Below, in pieces: positions 1 through 8,588 of a stretch of 64,000 nt of DNA. Position 1 is the stretch's first letter, and the number at the start of each line of letters is the position of its first letter. The position numbers and the translations under genes are program-made. Below the pieces are notes generated by a model that was not told the DNA's origin, did not search any database, and saw nothing but the letters and a program-made list of their open reading frames with translations. Source of the stretch: an uncultured Ramlibacter sp. (GTDB taxonomy: Bacteria; Pseudomonadota; Gammaproteobacteria; Burkholderiales; Burkholderiaceae_C); contig NZ_CAKZHQ010000024.1 in NCBI RefSeq assembly GCF_936925435.1, positions 178,677 to 242,676 of the forward strand, in the 5' to 3' direction.

Positions 1-2553
1 GGTCCCGATGGCATCACGCAGAGCAACGGCATCGTCCAGGTGTCGGAGCTGATCTTGGCTTCCGCGGCAGGTGCGGTGACCATGGCCAAGGACAACAAGG
101 TTGGCAAGCTGGCCGCTTCGGTGGCCAGTCTTCTGGATTTCCGCAATGTGAGCGGCCTGTCCATCGGCAGTCTGTCAAACCCTTTCCTGCTCGAACCGGT
201 GGCTGGCATTGCGGCTGGCGACAGCATCAGCATCAGCGCCGGCGGCAACATCAACCTGGGCACTTCCAACGTGCATTCGTACGATGGCGACATCACGGTC
301 AAGGCGGGCATCGTGGGGTCCACCCCAGGCAATGGCAGCATCCTGGGCAGCGCGAACATCACGAACATCACGAACATCAGCACGGGGTACTACGGGGTCC
401 ACAGCGGTTCGGTCACCCTGAAAGCCCACGGGGCCGGCACCATCAACGTTGGCAACATCGACACCTACGGCTGGGGCGTCAGCTCTGAAAGCATCGGCAC
501 CAACGGCGGCCATGTGACCGTCACCTCGGCTTCCGGCGCGATCACCACCGGGACCATCAACACCAGTGGCTACAGCGGTTACGGAGGCTATGAGAGCGCC
601 GGCGGCGCCGGTGGCGACGGCGGGAATGTCAGCATCAATTCCACCGGCGGTGGGGCCATCCGGCCGGGTGCCATCTTCACTTTCGGCGGCAGCGGCGGCA
701 GCGGCTATGACGACGGTGCTGCGTGGGCCGGCGGCCGTGGCGGCAAGGCCGGCAATGTGACGGTCGTCACCTCCGGCTTGCTCTCTACCAACCACAGCGC
801 CGGTTCGGCTGCCTTCCCCATCACCGCGCTGGGCGGCGTCGGCGGCAGCAGCGATACCGGCGCCGGCGGCAATGGCGGCGCCGGCGGTGTGGTCAGCCTG
901 CAGTTCGGCAGCCTCGCGGCCGGTTCCCTGGGGACGATTGCCACCCGCGGCGGCGACGGTGGTCTGGGTGCCACCGTGAACCCCGGGGACAGCAGCTTGC
1001 GGCGTCGCGGCGGCAACGGCGGCGATGTCAGCATCAAGGGGACGGTCGGCAATCAGTCGTTGACCGACCTGGTCGTCATTGCCAATGGTGGCGACGGCGG
1101 CGAGAAGCGCTCGGCGAGCTCGGCCGACAGCAGTGGCGGCGACAGCGGCAACATCTCGGTCAAGGCCACGGCCGGCAACCTGGCCCTGGGTGGCTTGCTC
1201 TTCGCCTCTGGCGGCCTGCCTGGCGTGCTGGGCGAATCCTGCGATGCATGTGATCCCCCCATGAGCCTGACGCCCGGCACGGGTGCGGGCGGGGTGTTCA
1301 CCCTGTCGGCGACGGGGGGTACGGTCCAGGTCTTCAATGCGCTCTTGCTCGATGGCGCGAAGTGGGGCAACAACAGCCAGCTGGCCGTGTCCAGTGGCGG
1401 CAGCATCGGCGGCACCATCGTGCTGGTCAACGAGGCTGACGGCGGTGTGATCACCGTGACCGACCGGAGCTCCATCACGCCTTCAGGCGGCGTGGAGAAC
1501 CGCGGCACGCTCAACATCGGCAACAGCGAGGGCAGCGGCAGCTATGCCTACAACGTCAATCTCACCCGGAACCTGGGTCTGGTGGATGTGCGCACAGGCG
1601 AGCTCTACACACCCAGCCTGAGCAGCAACGAAGGCCGGCTGACCGTCAGTGGGGCCCTGCATGTCGGCTACACATCCGATGCAAGCGGGGGGCCCTCTCC
1701 GGGCAATCTCACCAACCTCGGCACCATCCAGGGTTCCGGCACGGTCTACGCCAACCTGACCAACTCGGGCACGGTGTCGCCGGGCATCGCATCGACGCCA
1801 ACTGTTCCGCAGCCGATCGACGTGCGCATCGGTGCGCTGACCATCGAAGGAAATTTCATCCAGACCTCCAGCGGCACGCTGTCGATGGAGATCGCCGGTC
1901 CCCGTGACGGACCTAACGAGCCCTACGACCGCCTCATCGTCAGGGGCACGACGGTGCTGGGTGGCCAACTGCTCGCCACCCTGACCGAACGGCTGGTGTC
2001 GCCACCGCCACCGCCTTTGCCGCCGCTGTCTCTGCAGATGCCGATGACAGAGCCGGCACCGCCACCACCCTATGTGCCGGTGCCTGGGGATACCTTCAAC
2101 GTGATCCAGTCGACCGGCGCGGTCAGCGGCCAGTTCAATCAGATTCCCGCGCTTGCGGGGCTGCGGGTCAATGACGCGCCCCCGCCGGTGGCGCCACCAC
2201 CGCCCGGGGCATCGCCGCCGCCGGTGGTGGTGGTGACGGCCCCGCCGCCCGGAGCGCCGGCGCCGATCCCCGATGCGCCACCACCGCCGTCGGTGTCGCC
2301 TCCGCCTCCGTCGGTGTCGGGCCCGCCTCCGTCGGTCTCGGGACCGGCCACCCCTTCGCCGCCGGCCGTCAGCCTGGACCCAATGGATCCGGCGGACCCG
2401 GTGGAGGTGGTGCGGCAGCAGCCCAATGCGGTCACCCAGGACCTGAACAACGTACAGACCTTCCTGGCCCTGCTGACGCAAGAATCCCAGGACCAGAGGG
2501 ACGAGAAGAAGCAGGGAGACATCACGTTCACCGACGCCCAGTGCAAGCCCTGA
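1..2553 (+). CDS. Filamentous-haemagglutinin-like surface adhesin, C-terminal part (5' truncated by window edge)
   Basis: The reading frame is open from base 1, so the true start lies outside the window; a GTG at 40 is only an internal codon. At least 850 residues are visible. Residues roughly 60-400 carry many degenerate Gly-rich units of the form GGxGG(D/N)(V/I)(S/T)(V/I), typical of beta-helical secreted adhesins of the FHA type. Residues around 650-790 are strongly Pro-rich, with repeated PPPSVS units, and the chain ends in a short charged tail with one Cys (DAQCKP). No autotransporter barrel follows. Export by a two-partner (TpsA/TpsB) route is the likely mode for such proteins, but no TpsB gene is visible here. 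The family call is fairly safe; the function (adhesion, biofilm) is inferred. Confidence 0.7.
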   Translation, partial: GPDGITQSNGIVQVSELILASAAGAVTMAKDNKVGKLAASVASLLDFRNVSGLSIGSLSNPFLLEPVAGIAAGDSISISAGGNINLGTSNVHSYDGDITVKAGIVGSTPGNGSILGSANITNITNISTGYYGVHSGSVTLKAHGAGTINVGNIDTYGWGVSSESIGTNGGHVTVTSASGAITTGTINTSGYSGYGGYESAGGAGGDGGNVSINSTGGGAIRPGAIFTFGGSGGSGYDDGAAWAGGRGGKAGNVTVVTSGLLSTNHSAGSAAFPITALGGVGGSSDTGAGGNGGAGGVVSLQFGSLAAGSLGTIATRGGDGGLGATVNPGDSSLRRRGGNGGDVSIKGTVGNQSLTDLVVIANGGDGGEKRSASSADSSGGDSGNISVKATAGNLALGGLLFASGGLPGVLGESCDACDPPMSLTPGTGAGGVFTLSATGGTVQVFNALLLDGAKWGNNSQLAVSSGGSIGGTIVLVNEADGGVITVTDRSSITPSGGVENRGTLNIGNSEGSGSYAYNVNLTRNLGLVDVRTGELYTPSLSSNEGRLTVSGALHVGYTSDASGGPSPGNLTNLGTIQGSGTVYANLTNSGTVSPGIASTPTVPQPIDVRIGALTIEGNFIQTSSGTLSMEIAGPRDGPNEPYDRLIVRGTTVLGGQLLATLTERLVSPPPPPLPPLSLQMPMTEPAPPPPYVPVPGDTFNVIQSTGAVSGQFNQIPALAGLRVNDAPPPVAPPPPGASPPPVVVVTAPPPGAPAPIPDAPPPPSVSPPPPSVSGPPPSVSGPATPSPPAVSLDPMDPADPVEVVRQQPNAVTQDLNNVQTFLALLTQESQDQRDEKKQGDITFTDAQCKP

Positions 2554-2598
2554 GGGCCCGCCGCTGCGCACCAGCAGTTCACCAGCGGCAGGCGCGCG

Positions 2599-3264
2599 TC
2601 AAGGGCTGGCGCGGCCCAGTGTCTTGAGCGCGTCCTTGCCGATCCAGCGCGCCGTCGCATCGTCCGATGCTGCCAGCCGCCTTGCAAGCGCCACAGACGC
2701 CTTGGCCAGCTGTGCGTTGCGCCGGCCCACCGCAGCCAGCGCCATCGCCACCGCCTTCTTGACGAAGTTGCGTTCGTCGGTGGCGGCGGCCTCGAGCAGC
2801 GGCAGCGCCGCCAGGAATTGCGCATCGCTCGCCTGCTTGTCGTGCAGCGCCAGCGCCCACAGCAGGGCGAAGGCGGCGCGCTTGTGGAATTCACCTTTCT
2901 TCGCGGCCCAGACGGCCGGCTTGTCCCAGCGCGGCGCCACGCGGTCGAACAGGTTGAAGCAGACCGTGTCGACGATGGCCCAATTGTCAAAGTCCTTGCA
3001 CCAGCGCTCCATCTGCGCGGCCGTCACCAGGGCCGGCTCGTCCACCATGCAGGCGAGCATGCGCGCCTCGTAGATGCCGCTGTCCCAGAGCGCCGCGGCC
3101 AGGGCGTGGTCGCGGCCCAGCTCCCTGGCCAGGCGCTTCATGTCCGCCATGCTCACGCCCAGCGCATGCTCCTGCGGGATGGCATAGCGGGTCATCCCGG
3201 CCAGCGTGGCGGTGCTGGCGTGGGATTTGAGCCAGGCCAGGGCGGAGGCGGCGTCAGCTTGCAT
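2599..3264 (-). CDS. DNA alkylation repair protein (AlkD-like HEAT-repeat)
   Basis: This 221-residue, all-helical protein matches the bacterial AlkD-like family: it has the GVSMADMKRLARELG and DNWAIVDTVCFNLFDR segments typical of these HEAT-repeat proteins. AlkD enzymes remove bulky or cationic alkylated bases without flipping them. The ATG at 3264 gives the usual family length. It is convergent with the adhesin gene and separated from it by 45 bases. The next gene on the same strand (NTF2-like) starts 422 bases upstream, so co-transcription is possible. Family assignment is good; substrate is unproven. Confidence 0.8.
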   Translation of the reverse strand: MQADAASALAWLKSHASTATLAGMTRYAIPQEHALGVSMADMKRLARELGRDHALAAALWDSGIYEARMLACMVDEPALVTAAQMERWCKDFDNWAIVDTVCFNLFDRVAPRWDKPAVWAAKKGEFHKRAAFALLWALALHDKQASDAQFLAALPLLEAAATDERNFVKKAVAMALAAVGRRNAQLAKASVALARRLAASDDATARWIGKDALKTLGRASP

Positions 3265-3311
3265 CGGCCATCAGCTCCAGCAGCGCTTGCACCTTGCCGT
3301 CGCCTCTGGCT

Positions 3312-3686
3312 TCAGGCCGGCCGCGGGCTGAACTGGGCCGGGTCGTAGAAGAACTGTTCCTGGGCGATGCGCTCGCCTTCCCAGCGCTGCCAGGCCAGCT
3401 CCTCGATGCGGCGGGTGCTGCCGTCGTGGCCGGTGAAGACGAAGACCCAGCGCAGCACCACATGGTCGCCGTTAAGGAGGGCCGGCCGCACGCAGCTGGA
3501 CTGCACCGAGGCCGCGCGCGCCAGGGCCTTCGCCTCGTGGGCCATCAGCGTGTCGCGGCCCACGCGCGGCTGCGCGTTGTTCTCCTGCATCGAGGCCTGC
3601 TCGGTGTAGAACTCTTCGATGGCCTCGACGTGGGCGTTGCTCTCCACGCGGGCGATGAAGGCTTCGAGGGTGGCTGGGCTGGGCAT
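3312..3686 (-). CDS. Nuclear transport factor 2 / SnoaL-like family protein
   Basis: This 124-residue protein looks like a small cone-shaped NTF2/SnoaL-fold domain: an N-terminal helix pair (LEAFIARVESNAHVEAIEEF), then beta strands including HVVLRWVFVF and a C-terminal IAQEQFFYDP strand. The frame stays open far upstream, but ATG at 3686 gives a normal family length and avoids overlap with the divergent DUF3703 gene. Such proteins may be small hydrolases, isomerases or ligand-binding proteins; no catalytic role can be assigned here. Its promoter would lie in the 96 bases shared with the divergent gene at 3783. Confidence 0.65.
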   Translation of the reverse strand: MPSPATLEAFIARVESNAHVEAIEEFYTEQASMQENNAQPRVGRDTLMAHEAKALARAASVQSSCVRPALLNGDHVVLRWVFVFTGHDGSTRRIEELAWQRWEGERIAQEQFFYDPAQFSPRPA

Positions 3687-3782
3687 GGGCGGATGATGCA
3701 CCAGAGCACCAGTTACGTCGCTTTGTTTGCCACTGAACAAGCCTGCCTTGACCTTGTTGCGACCGAGTGTTACCAACTTTGT

Positions 3783-4184
3783 ATGCACTCGATCACTCCG
3801 CAAGAACGACGCGCCATTTACGCGCGGCTGTTGCAAGGATTCGCCGATGCGCGCTCTGCAGCGCAGGACGCGGATGCGCGTTGGACCTGGCTGATGGCCG
3901 CCCATGTGGTGGGCCAGCACAGCCCCAGCCTGCACCTGGACAGCCACCGCCGCATGCTGGGGCTGGCGCGCGAAACCCGCGACTGGCCGGAAGCCGCGGG
4001 CCAGCTGCTGCGCTTGCTGCTGTTGCCGCTGGGCCATCTGCTGGACCGCATCCCGCTGGGCAATCTGGGGCGCTCCACGGTCGGCATCACCGAACCCATG
4101 ACGCCGCCCGAACCGATTCAGCTGCTGATCGACATCGCCACCCTGGAAGCGCAGCTGGAGCGCCTGCAGCACCAGCCGGCTTGA
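3783..4184 (+). CDS. DUF3703 family protein
   Basis: The 133-residue product has the DUF3703 pattern: an N-terminal helix, an HVVGQHSPSLHLDSHRRML segment, then a hydrophobic LLRLLLLPLGHLLDRIPLGN stretch followed by GRSTVG. The biochemical function of the family is unknown. The open frame extends upstream to 3294, but ATG at 3783 starts the conserved region, and the upstream part is only the antisense of the NTF2-like gene. Confident on family, no function assigned. Confidence 0.7.
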   Translation: MHSITPQERRAIYARLLQGFADARSAAQDADARWTWLMAAHVVGQHSPSLHLDSHRRMLGLARETRDWPEAAGQLLRLLLLPLGHLLDRIPLGNLGRSTVGITEPMTPPEPIQLLIDIATLEAQLERLQHQPA

Positions 4185-4280
4185 TCTCCCTGCGCGGCTT
4201 CAACAGCGCATGAGGTTCTGCTCCGCCAGCTTCTTCTACAAGCAAATTAGCCTGCAGCCCCCGGCTGCTGGGCCTGATTT

Positions 4281-4297
4281 GCTATCGAAAGAGTAGC
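4281..4297. repeat. Dispersed GCTAT...GTAGC intergenic repeat (copy 1)
   Basis: GCTATCGAAAGAGTAGC lies immediately beyond the topB stop codon. The ends GCTA and TAGC are inverted. Related copies occur at 42461-42477 and 47187-47203. From memory, repeats of this type are scattered through Comamonadaceae genomes; the function is unknown. Confidence 0.5.
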
Positions 4298-4299
4298 GT

Positions 4300-7224
4300 T
4301 TACGGAGCCGACAGATGCTTGCCGACGATGCCGGCCAGCTCGAACATCGTGACCTGGTCCTTGCCGAACACCGGCAAAAGCTTGGCATCGGCATTGATGC
4401 TGCGCTTGTCCTTGGCGTCCTGCAGGCCGTTGGCCTTGATGTAGTCCCACAGCTTCTTGACCACCTGGGGGCGGGCCACGTTGTCCGGTCCGATCACCGC
4501 TGCCAGTTCGGCGCTGGGTTTGAGGCCCGCGCCCGGGGCGCGCGGCTTTTTCGGTGCCGCTGCCTTTTTGGCCGCTGCGACCTTCTTGGCGGCCGGGGCT
4601 TTCTTGGCCGCTGCCTTGGCGGGGACGGCCTTGCCGGCGGCCGTTTTGCGCGGCGGGAACTTGCTGGTGCGCGGCTCGAACTCGAAGTTCACCTTGCCCG
4701 CTTCCGCGTCCCAGGCCAGGAAGGCCTTGAAGGGCCGGCGCGTGCGCATGGAGACGAACTTGTCCAGCAGGTCAGTCTTGCCGTTGGCCAGCAGTTTTTC
4801 CATCTGCTCGCGCACCACCGGCTGCTGCAGGATGATCTGGCCGGTCTTGAAGTCGCAGCTGGGCGTGGCCTGGTCGGCTGTGGGCACCGATTTCTCGCAC
4901 AGATAGTTCTTGCCGAACTCGAAGATCCGCGCCTTGCACTTGGGGCAGGGGCCCAGCGACTGCTGGGCGCTGAAGTCCACAATTTCGCCGGTCTCGGCAG
5001 GGTCGGCCTCGTTGCCGAAGTCGAACTCCAGCTTCCAGTTCTTGTCTTCCTCGCTGAACTTCAGGGCGATCTCGGCGGTGAAGGGCCAGCCGGCCTTGGA
5101 GCGGAAGCCCTCGAGCGGGCCGACCTTCTTGTCGCGCAGGAACTGCTCGACCTCGTGCAGCTCGAAGGCGCGGCCGGCCGGAATCTTGGTGAAGGAGAAG
5201 CCGCAGGCGTCGGCGCCGTCGGCGCTCTTGCCCATGCAGGTGTAGCGACGGTAGTTTTCCTTGACGACGCCGCCGCAGTTGGGACACGGCGTGACCAGGG
5301 TGGCGTAGTCGCCCGGCACGGTGTCGCGGTCGTACTCCTTGGCCTTCATCACGATGCGCCGGGTCATCTCGGCGATCTCCAGCATGAAGGCGTCGCGCGA
5401 GAGCTTGCCGTGCTCCATCTGGGCCAGCTTGTACTCCCAGTCGCCGGTCAGTTCGGGGCGCGACAGTTCTTCCACGCCCAGGCCGCGCAGCAGCGTCATG
5501 AGCTGGAAGGCCTTGGCCGTGGGGATGAGCTCGCGGCCGTCGCGCAGCATGTACTTCTCGTTGATCAGGCCTTCGATGGTGGCGGCGCGGGTCGCTGGCG
5601 TGCCCAGGCCTTTTTCCTGCATGGCTTCGCGCAGCTCGTCGTCTTCCACCAGCTTGCCGGCGCCTTCCATGGCGCCCAGCAGGGTGGCTTCGGAGTAGCG
5701 CGCGGGCGGCCGGGTCTTCAGGCCCTTGGGCTCGACCACCTCGGCGCGCACCATCTCGCCGGGCTTGACGGCCACCAGGGTCTTGGCGTTCTCGTCGCCC
5801 TCCTGCTCGGCCTCCTTGCCCCAGATCGCCAGCCAGCCGGGCTTGACCAGCACCTTGCCCTCGGTCTTGAAGCTGTGGCCAACCGACTGGCTGATGCGGG
5901 TGGTCACCATGGATTCGGCGCTGGGGAAGAACACCGACAGGAAGCGCTTGACGACCAGGTCGTAGAGCTTCTGCTCGGCGTCCGACAGGCCGCTGGGCGC
6001 TTGCAGCGTGGGGATGATGGCGAAGTGGTCCGAGACCTTGGCGTTGTCGAAGATGCGCTTGCTGGGCTTGACGTAGGCGCCGTCAATCGCCTGTTTCGCG
6101 TAGGGTGCCAGGTGCTTCATGCCGCTGTCGGCCAGCATCTGCATGGTGTCCTTGACCACCGGCAGGTAGTCCTCGGGCAGGGCGCGCGAGTCGGTTCGCG
6201 GGTAGGTCAAGGCCTTGTGGCGCTCGTACAGCGACTGGGCCAGCGACAGCGTGGTCTTGGCCGAATAGCCGAAGCGGCCGTTGGCCTCGCGCTGCAGGGA
6301 GGTCAGGTCGAACAGCGCTGGCGAGGCCTGGGTGGTCGGCTTGGACTCCTCGGTGACGCTGGCGGCCTTGCCGCGCACCGCGTCGGCGACGGCCTGGGCC
6401 TCCTTCTGGGTCCAGACGCGGTCGGCCTTGAGCTCGGCATCGTCCGGATTCTTCTTCCACTTGGTGTCGATCCACTTGGCTTGGTACTCGCCGGCCTCGG
6501 CCAGGAAGGTGGCGTGGACTTCCCAGTAGTCGCGGCTGATGAACTTGCGGATCTGTTCCTCGCGCTCGACCACCACCGCCAGGGTCGGGGTCTGGACCCG
6601 GCCGACGGTGGTCAGGAAGAAGCCGCCGTCGCGCGAGTTGAAGGCCGTCATGGCGCGCGTGCCGTTGATGCCCACCAGCCAGTCGGCCTCGGAGCGCGAG
6701 CGCGCCGCGTCGGCCAGGCCCATCATCTGCTTGTCGCTGCGCAGGCTGTCGAAGCCGTCGCGGATGGCCTGCGGCGTCATCGACTGCAGCCACAGGCGCT
6801 TGACCGGCTTGCCCAGCGGCACGTGCTTGCCGGCCTTCTCGCTGCCGGCGTACTGCTCGATCAGACGGAAGATCAGCTCGCCCTCGCGGCCCGCGTCGCA
6901 GGCATTGATCAGGTCGCCCACGTCCTTGCGCTTGGCCTGCTTGACCACCGCGTTGAGCCGCGTCTTGGTCTTGTCCACCGGCTTCAAGTCGAAGTACGGC
7001 GGGATCACGGGCAGGTGGGCGAAGCTCCACTTGCCGCGCTTGACGTCGAACTCCTCGGGCGCCTGGATCTCCACCAGGTGGCCGACGGCGCTGGTGACGA
7101 TGTATTTCTCGCTCTCGAAGAACTCGTCGTGCTTCTCGAACTTGCCCGCCACGGGCGTGAGGGCGCGCACGATGTCCTGCGCCACCGAGGGCTTTTCGGC
7201 AATTACCAGAGTCTTTGATGTCAC
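4300..7224 (-). CDS. topB: DNA topoisomerase III with C-terminal zinc modules and SWIB domain
   Basis: The 974-residue type IA topoisomerase relaxes or decatenates DNA through a transient 5'-phosphotyrosine. Visible features: an N-terminal Toprim domain (KTLVIAEKPSVA; DAGREGE at residues 110-116), GRVQTPTLA near 208, and the active-site TYPRTDS with the catalytic Tyr at residue 341. After the core come Cys-rich zinc-binding modules (CPNCGG, CPKCKA) near residues 640-780. A Lys/Ala/Pro-rich linker of about 50 residues follows, then a C-terminal domain of about 75 residues that looks like SWIB/MDM2 (residues ~895-974). The start is GTG at 7224; no better ATG is near. It is divergent from the SET-domain gene across a region containing an alternating purine-pyrimidine tract. 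Confidence 0.92.
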   Translation of the reverse strand: MTSKTLVIAEKPSVAQDIVRALTPVAGKFEKHDEFFESEKYIVTSAVGHLVEIQAPEEFDVKRGKWSFAHLPVIPPYFDLKPVDKTKTRLNAVVKQAKRKDVGDLINACDAGREGELIFRLIEQYAGSEKAGKHVPLGKPVKRLWLQSMTPQAIRDGFDSLRSDKQMMGLADAARSRSEADWLVGINGTRAMTAFNSRDGGFFLTTVGRVQTPTLAVVVEREEQIRKFISRDYWEVHATFLAEAGEYQAKWIDTKWKKNPDDAELKADRVWTQKEAQAVADAVRGKAASVTEESKPTTQASPALFDLTSLQREANGRFGYSAKTTLSLAQSLYERHKALTYPRTDSRALPEDYLPVVKDTMQMLADSGMKHLAPYAKQAIDGAYVKPSKRIFDNAKVSDHFAIIPTLQAPSGLSDAEQKLYDLVVKRFLSVFFPSAESMVTTRISQSVGHSFKTEGKVLVKPGWLAIWGKEAEQEGDENAKTLVAVKPGEMVRAEVVEPKGLKTRPPARYSEATLLGAMEGAGKLVEDDELREAMQEKGLGTPATRAATIEGLINEKYMLRDGRELIPTAKAFQLMTLLRGLGVEELSRPELTGDWEYKLAQMEHGKLSRDAFMLEIAEMTRRIVMKAKEYDRDTVPGDYATLVTPCPNCGGVVKENYRRYTCMGKSADGADACGFSFTKIPAGRAFELHEVEQFLRDKKVGPLEGFRSKAGWPFTAEIALKFSEEDKNWKLEFDFGNEADPAETGEIVDFSAQQSLGPCPKCKARIFEFGKNYLCEKSVPTADQATPSCDFKTGQIILQQPVVREQMEKLLANGKTDLLDKFVSMRTRRPFKAFLAWDAEAGKVNFEFEPRTSKFPPRKTAAGKAVPAKAAAKKAPAAKKVAAAKKAAAPKKPRAPGAGLKPSAELAAVIGPDNVARPQVVKKLWDYIKANGLQDAKDKRSINADAKLLPVFGKDQVTMFELAGIVGKHLSAP

Positions 7225-7283
7225 AGCTCAAAACGCGGCGCCTTTCGGCGTCCCGTCCTTTTGTTTCTACAATCCACGCTTCC

Positions 7284-7318
7284 CGCGCATGCGCGCACGC
7301 GCACGTACGTGTGCATAT
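7284..7318. other. 35-bp perfect alternating purine-pyrimidine tract (Z-DNA-prone)
   Basis: Every base from 7284 to 7318 alternates pyrimidine and purine without interruption. The tract contains the palindromes GCGCATGCGC and CACGTACGTG. It lies in the 116-base region between the divergent topB and SET-domain genes, 22 bases before the latter's ATG. Such tracts can adopt left-handed Z-DNA under negative supercoiling. The alternation is directly visible; any structural role is inferred. Confidence 0.7.
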
Positions 7319-7340
7319 TCAACTTAACAGAGTTTCGCGA

Positions 7341-7820
7341 ATGGCCAAAAAACCCGGCGGCGACCCCTACCGCAGAATCCAGACCCGCAAGTCGGGGGTC
7401 CACGGCAAGGGGGTCTTCGCCCTGCAGCCCATCGCCCAGGGCGAGACCTTGATTGAATACGTGGGCGAGGTCATCACCTGGAAGGAAGCCCAGCGCCGCC
7501 ATCCGCACGATCCCAAGGATCCGAACCACACTTTCTACTTCCACGTGGACGACAAGCACGTGATCGACGCCAAGGTCGGCGGCAACTCCTCGCGCTGGAT
7601 CAACCACTCCTGCGATCCCAACTGCGAGCCCGACGAGGAAGAAGGCCGCATTTTCATCAAGGCCCTGCGCAACATCAAGGCCGGCGAAGAGCTCAATTAC
7701 GACTACGGCCTGATCATCGACGAGAAATACACCAAGAAGCTCAAGGCCGAATACCCCTGCTGGTGCGGCAGCAAGAACTGCCGCGGCACCCTGCTGGCGC
7801 CCAAGCGGGGCAAGCGCTGA
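7341..7820 (+). CDS. SET-domain protein-lysine N-methyltransferase
   Basis: This 159-residue protein is essentially one SET domain plus a short post-SET segment. Visible motifs are GVHGKGVFA near the start, the SAM/active-site motif NHSCDPNC, the ELNYDYG motif, and a post-SET-like Cys cluster (CWCGSKNCRG) that could bind zinc. Bacterial SET proteins methylate lysines of histone-like or other proteins; the substrate here is unknown. ATG at 7341 gives the expected domain boundary. It precedes birA by one base, so the two are probably co-transcribed. Confidence 0.88.
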   Translation: MAKKPGGDPYRRIQTRKSGVHGKGVFALQPIAQGETLIEYVGEVITWKEAQRRHPHDPKDPNHTFYFHVDDKHVIDAKVGGNSSRWINHSCDPNCEPDEEEGRIFIKALRNIKAGEELNYDYGLIIDEKYTKKLKAEYPCWCGSKNCRGTLLAPKRGKR

Positions 7821-7821
7821 C

Positions 7822-8577
7822 GTGATCTGGCCGGCGGAGGCTGTCTGGGAGGGCGTTGCGCCCTTGTTGCCGGATTTCACCGTCGAAATCCTGCCTGAGG
7901 TCGATTCGACCAACACCGAGCTGATGCGTCGGGCCCGCGCCGGCCGGCTCGAGCCGGTGCTGCTGGTGGGCGAGCGGCAAAGCGCCGGCCGCGGGCGGCT
8001 GGGCCGCCAGTGGCACAGCGCGCCGGGCGACTCCCTGACCTTTTCCCTGGGCCTGCCGCTGGCGCCGGCGGACTGGTCGGGCCTGTCGCTGGCCGTGGGC
8101 GTGAGCTTGGCCGAAAGCCTGCACCCGCGCGTCCAGCTCAAATGGCCCAATGACCTGTGGCTGCAGGACCGCAAGCTCGGCGGCATCCTGATCGAGACGG
8201 CCAGCTTCGGCCAGGGCGAGGCCGGCCGCTATGCCGTCATCGGCATGGGGCTGAACATCGCGCCGCGCGCCGCCCAGGGCCTGTCCACCGCCCCGGCCTG
8301 GCTGCAGGAGCTGCTGCCGGCGCTGGACGCCGGCCAGGCCCTGGAGCGCATCGCCGCGCCCCTGATGCAGGCCGTGCAGGCCTTTGAAAGCCTGGGCTTC
8401 GCCCCCTTCCAGGCCCGTTTCAACGCCCGAGACGCCTTGCGCGACCGGGCCGTCACGCTCAGCGACGGCCAGGCCGGAACGGCCCACGGCGCCAGCGAGA
8501 GCGGCGCCCTGCTGGTGCATACTGCACAGGGCATGCAAGCCGTCACCAGCTCCGAAGTGAGCGTCCGCCCCGCCTGA
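7822..8577 (+). CDS. birA: Biotin--[acetyl-CoA-carboxylase] ligase (no DNA-binding domain)
   Basis: The 251-residue protein attaches biotin to the biotin carboxyl carrier protein through biotinyl-AMP. It shows EVDSTN, the biotin/ATP loop GRGRLGRQW, the KWPNDL motif and KLGGIL. The chain begins directly with the ligase domain, so it lacks the N-terminal winged helix of E. coli BirA and probably does not act as the bio-operon repressor. The start is GTG at 7822, one base after the SET gene stop. A SPOR-domain gene follows 11 bases downstream. Confidence 0.9.
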   Translation: MIWPAEAVWEGVAPLLPDFTVEILPEVDSTNTELMRRARAGRLEPVLLVGERQSAGRGRLGRQWHSAPGDSLTFSLGLPLAPADWSGLSLAVGVSLAESLHPRVQLKWPNDLWLQDRKLGGILIETASFGQGEAGRYAVIGMGLNIAPRAAQGLSTAPAWLQELLPALDAGQALERIAAPLMQAVQAFESLGFAPFQARFNARDALRDRAVTLSDGQAGTAHGASESGALLVHTAQGMQAVTSSEVSVRPA

Positions 8578-8588
8578 TCGCCGCCCCC

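Noticed and set aside
2200..2400. CRISPR-like or tandem-repeat array in the Pro-rich region
   Set aside because: The repetition follows codons for Pro/Ser/Val inside an open frame; no spacers or direct repeats of CRISPR type.
4315..7218. Very long open frame (967 codons) opposite topB
   Set aside because: It lies wholly antisense to a clear topoisomerase gene and has low-complexity Leu/Gly/Ala/Arg composition typical of high-GC shadow frames.
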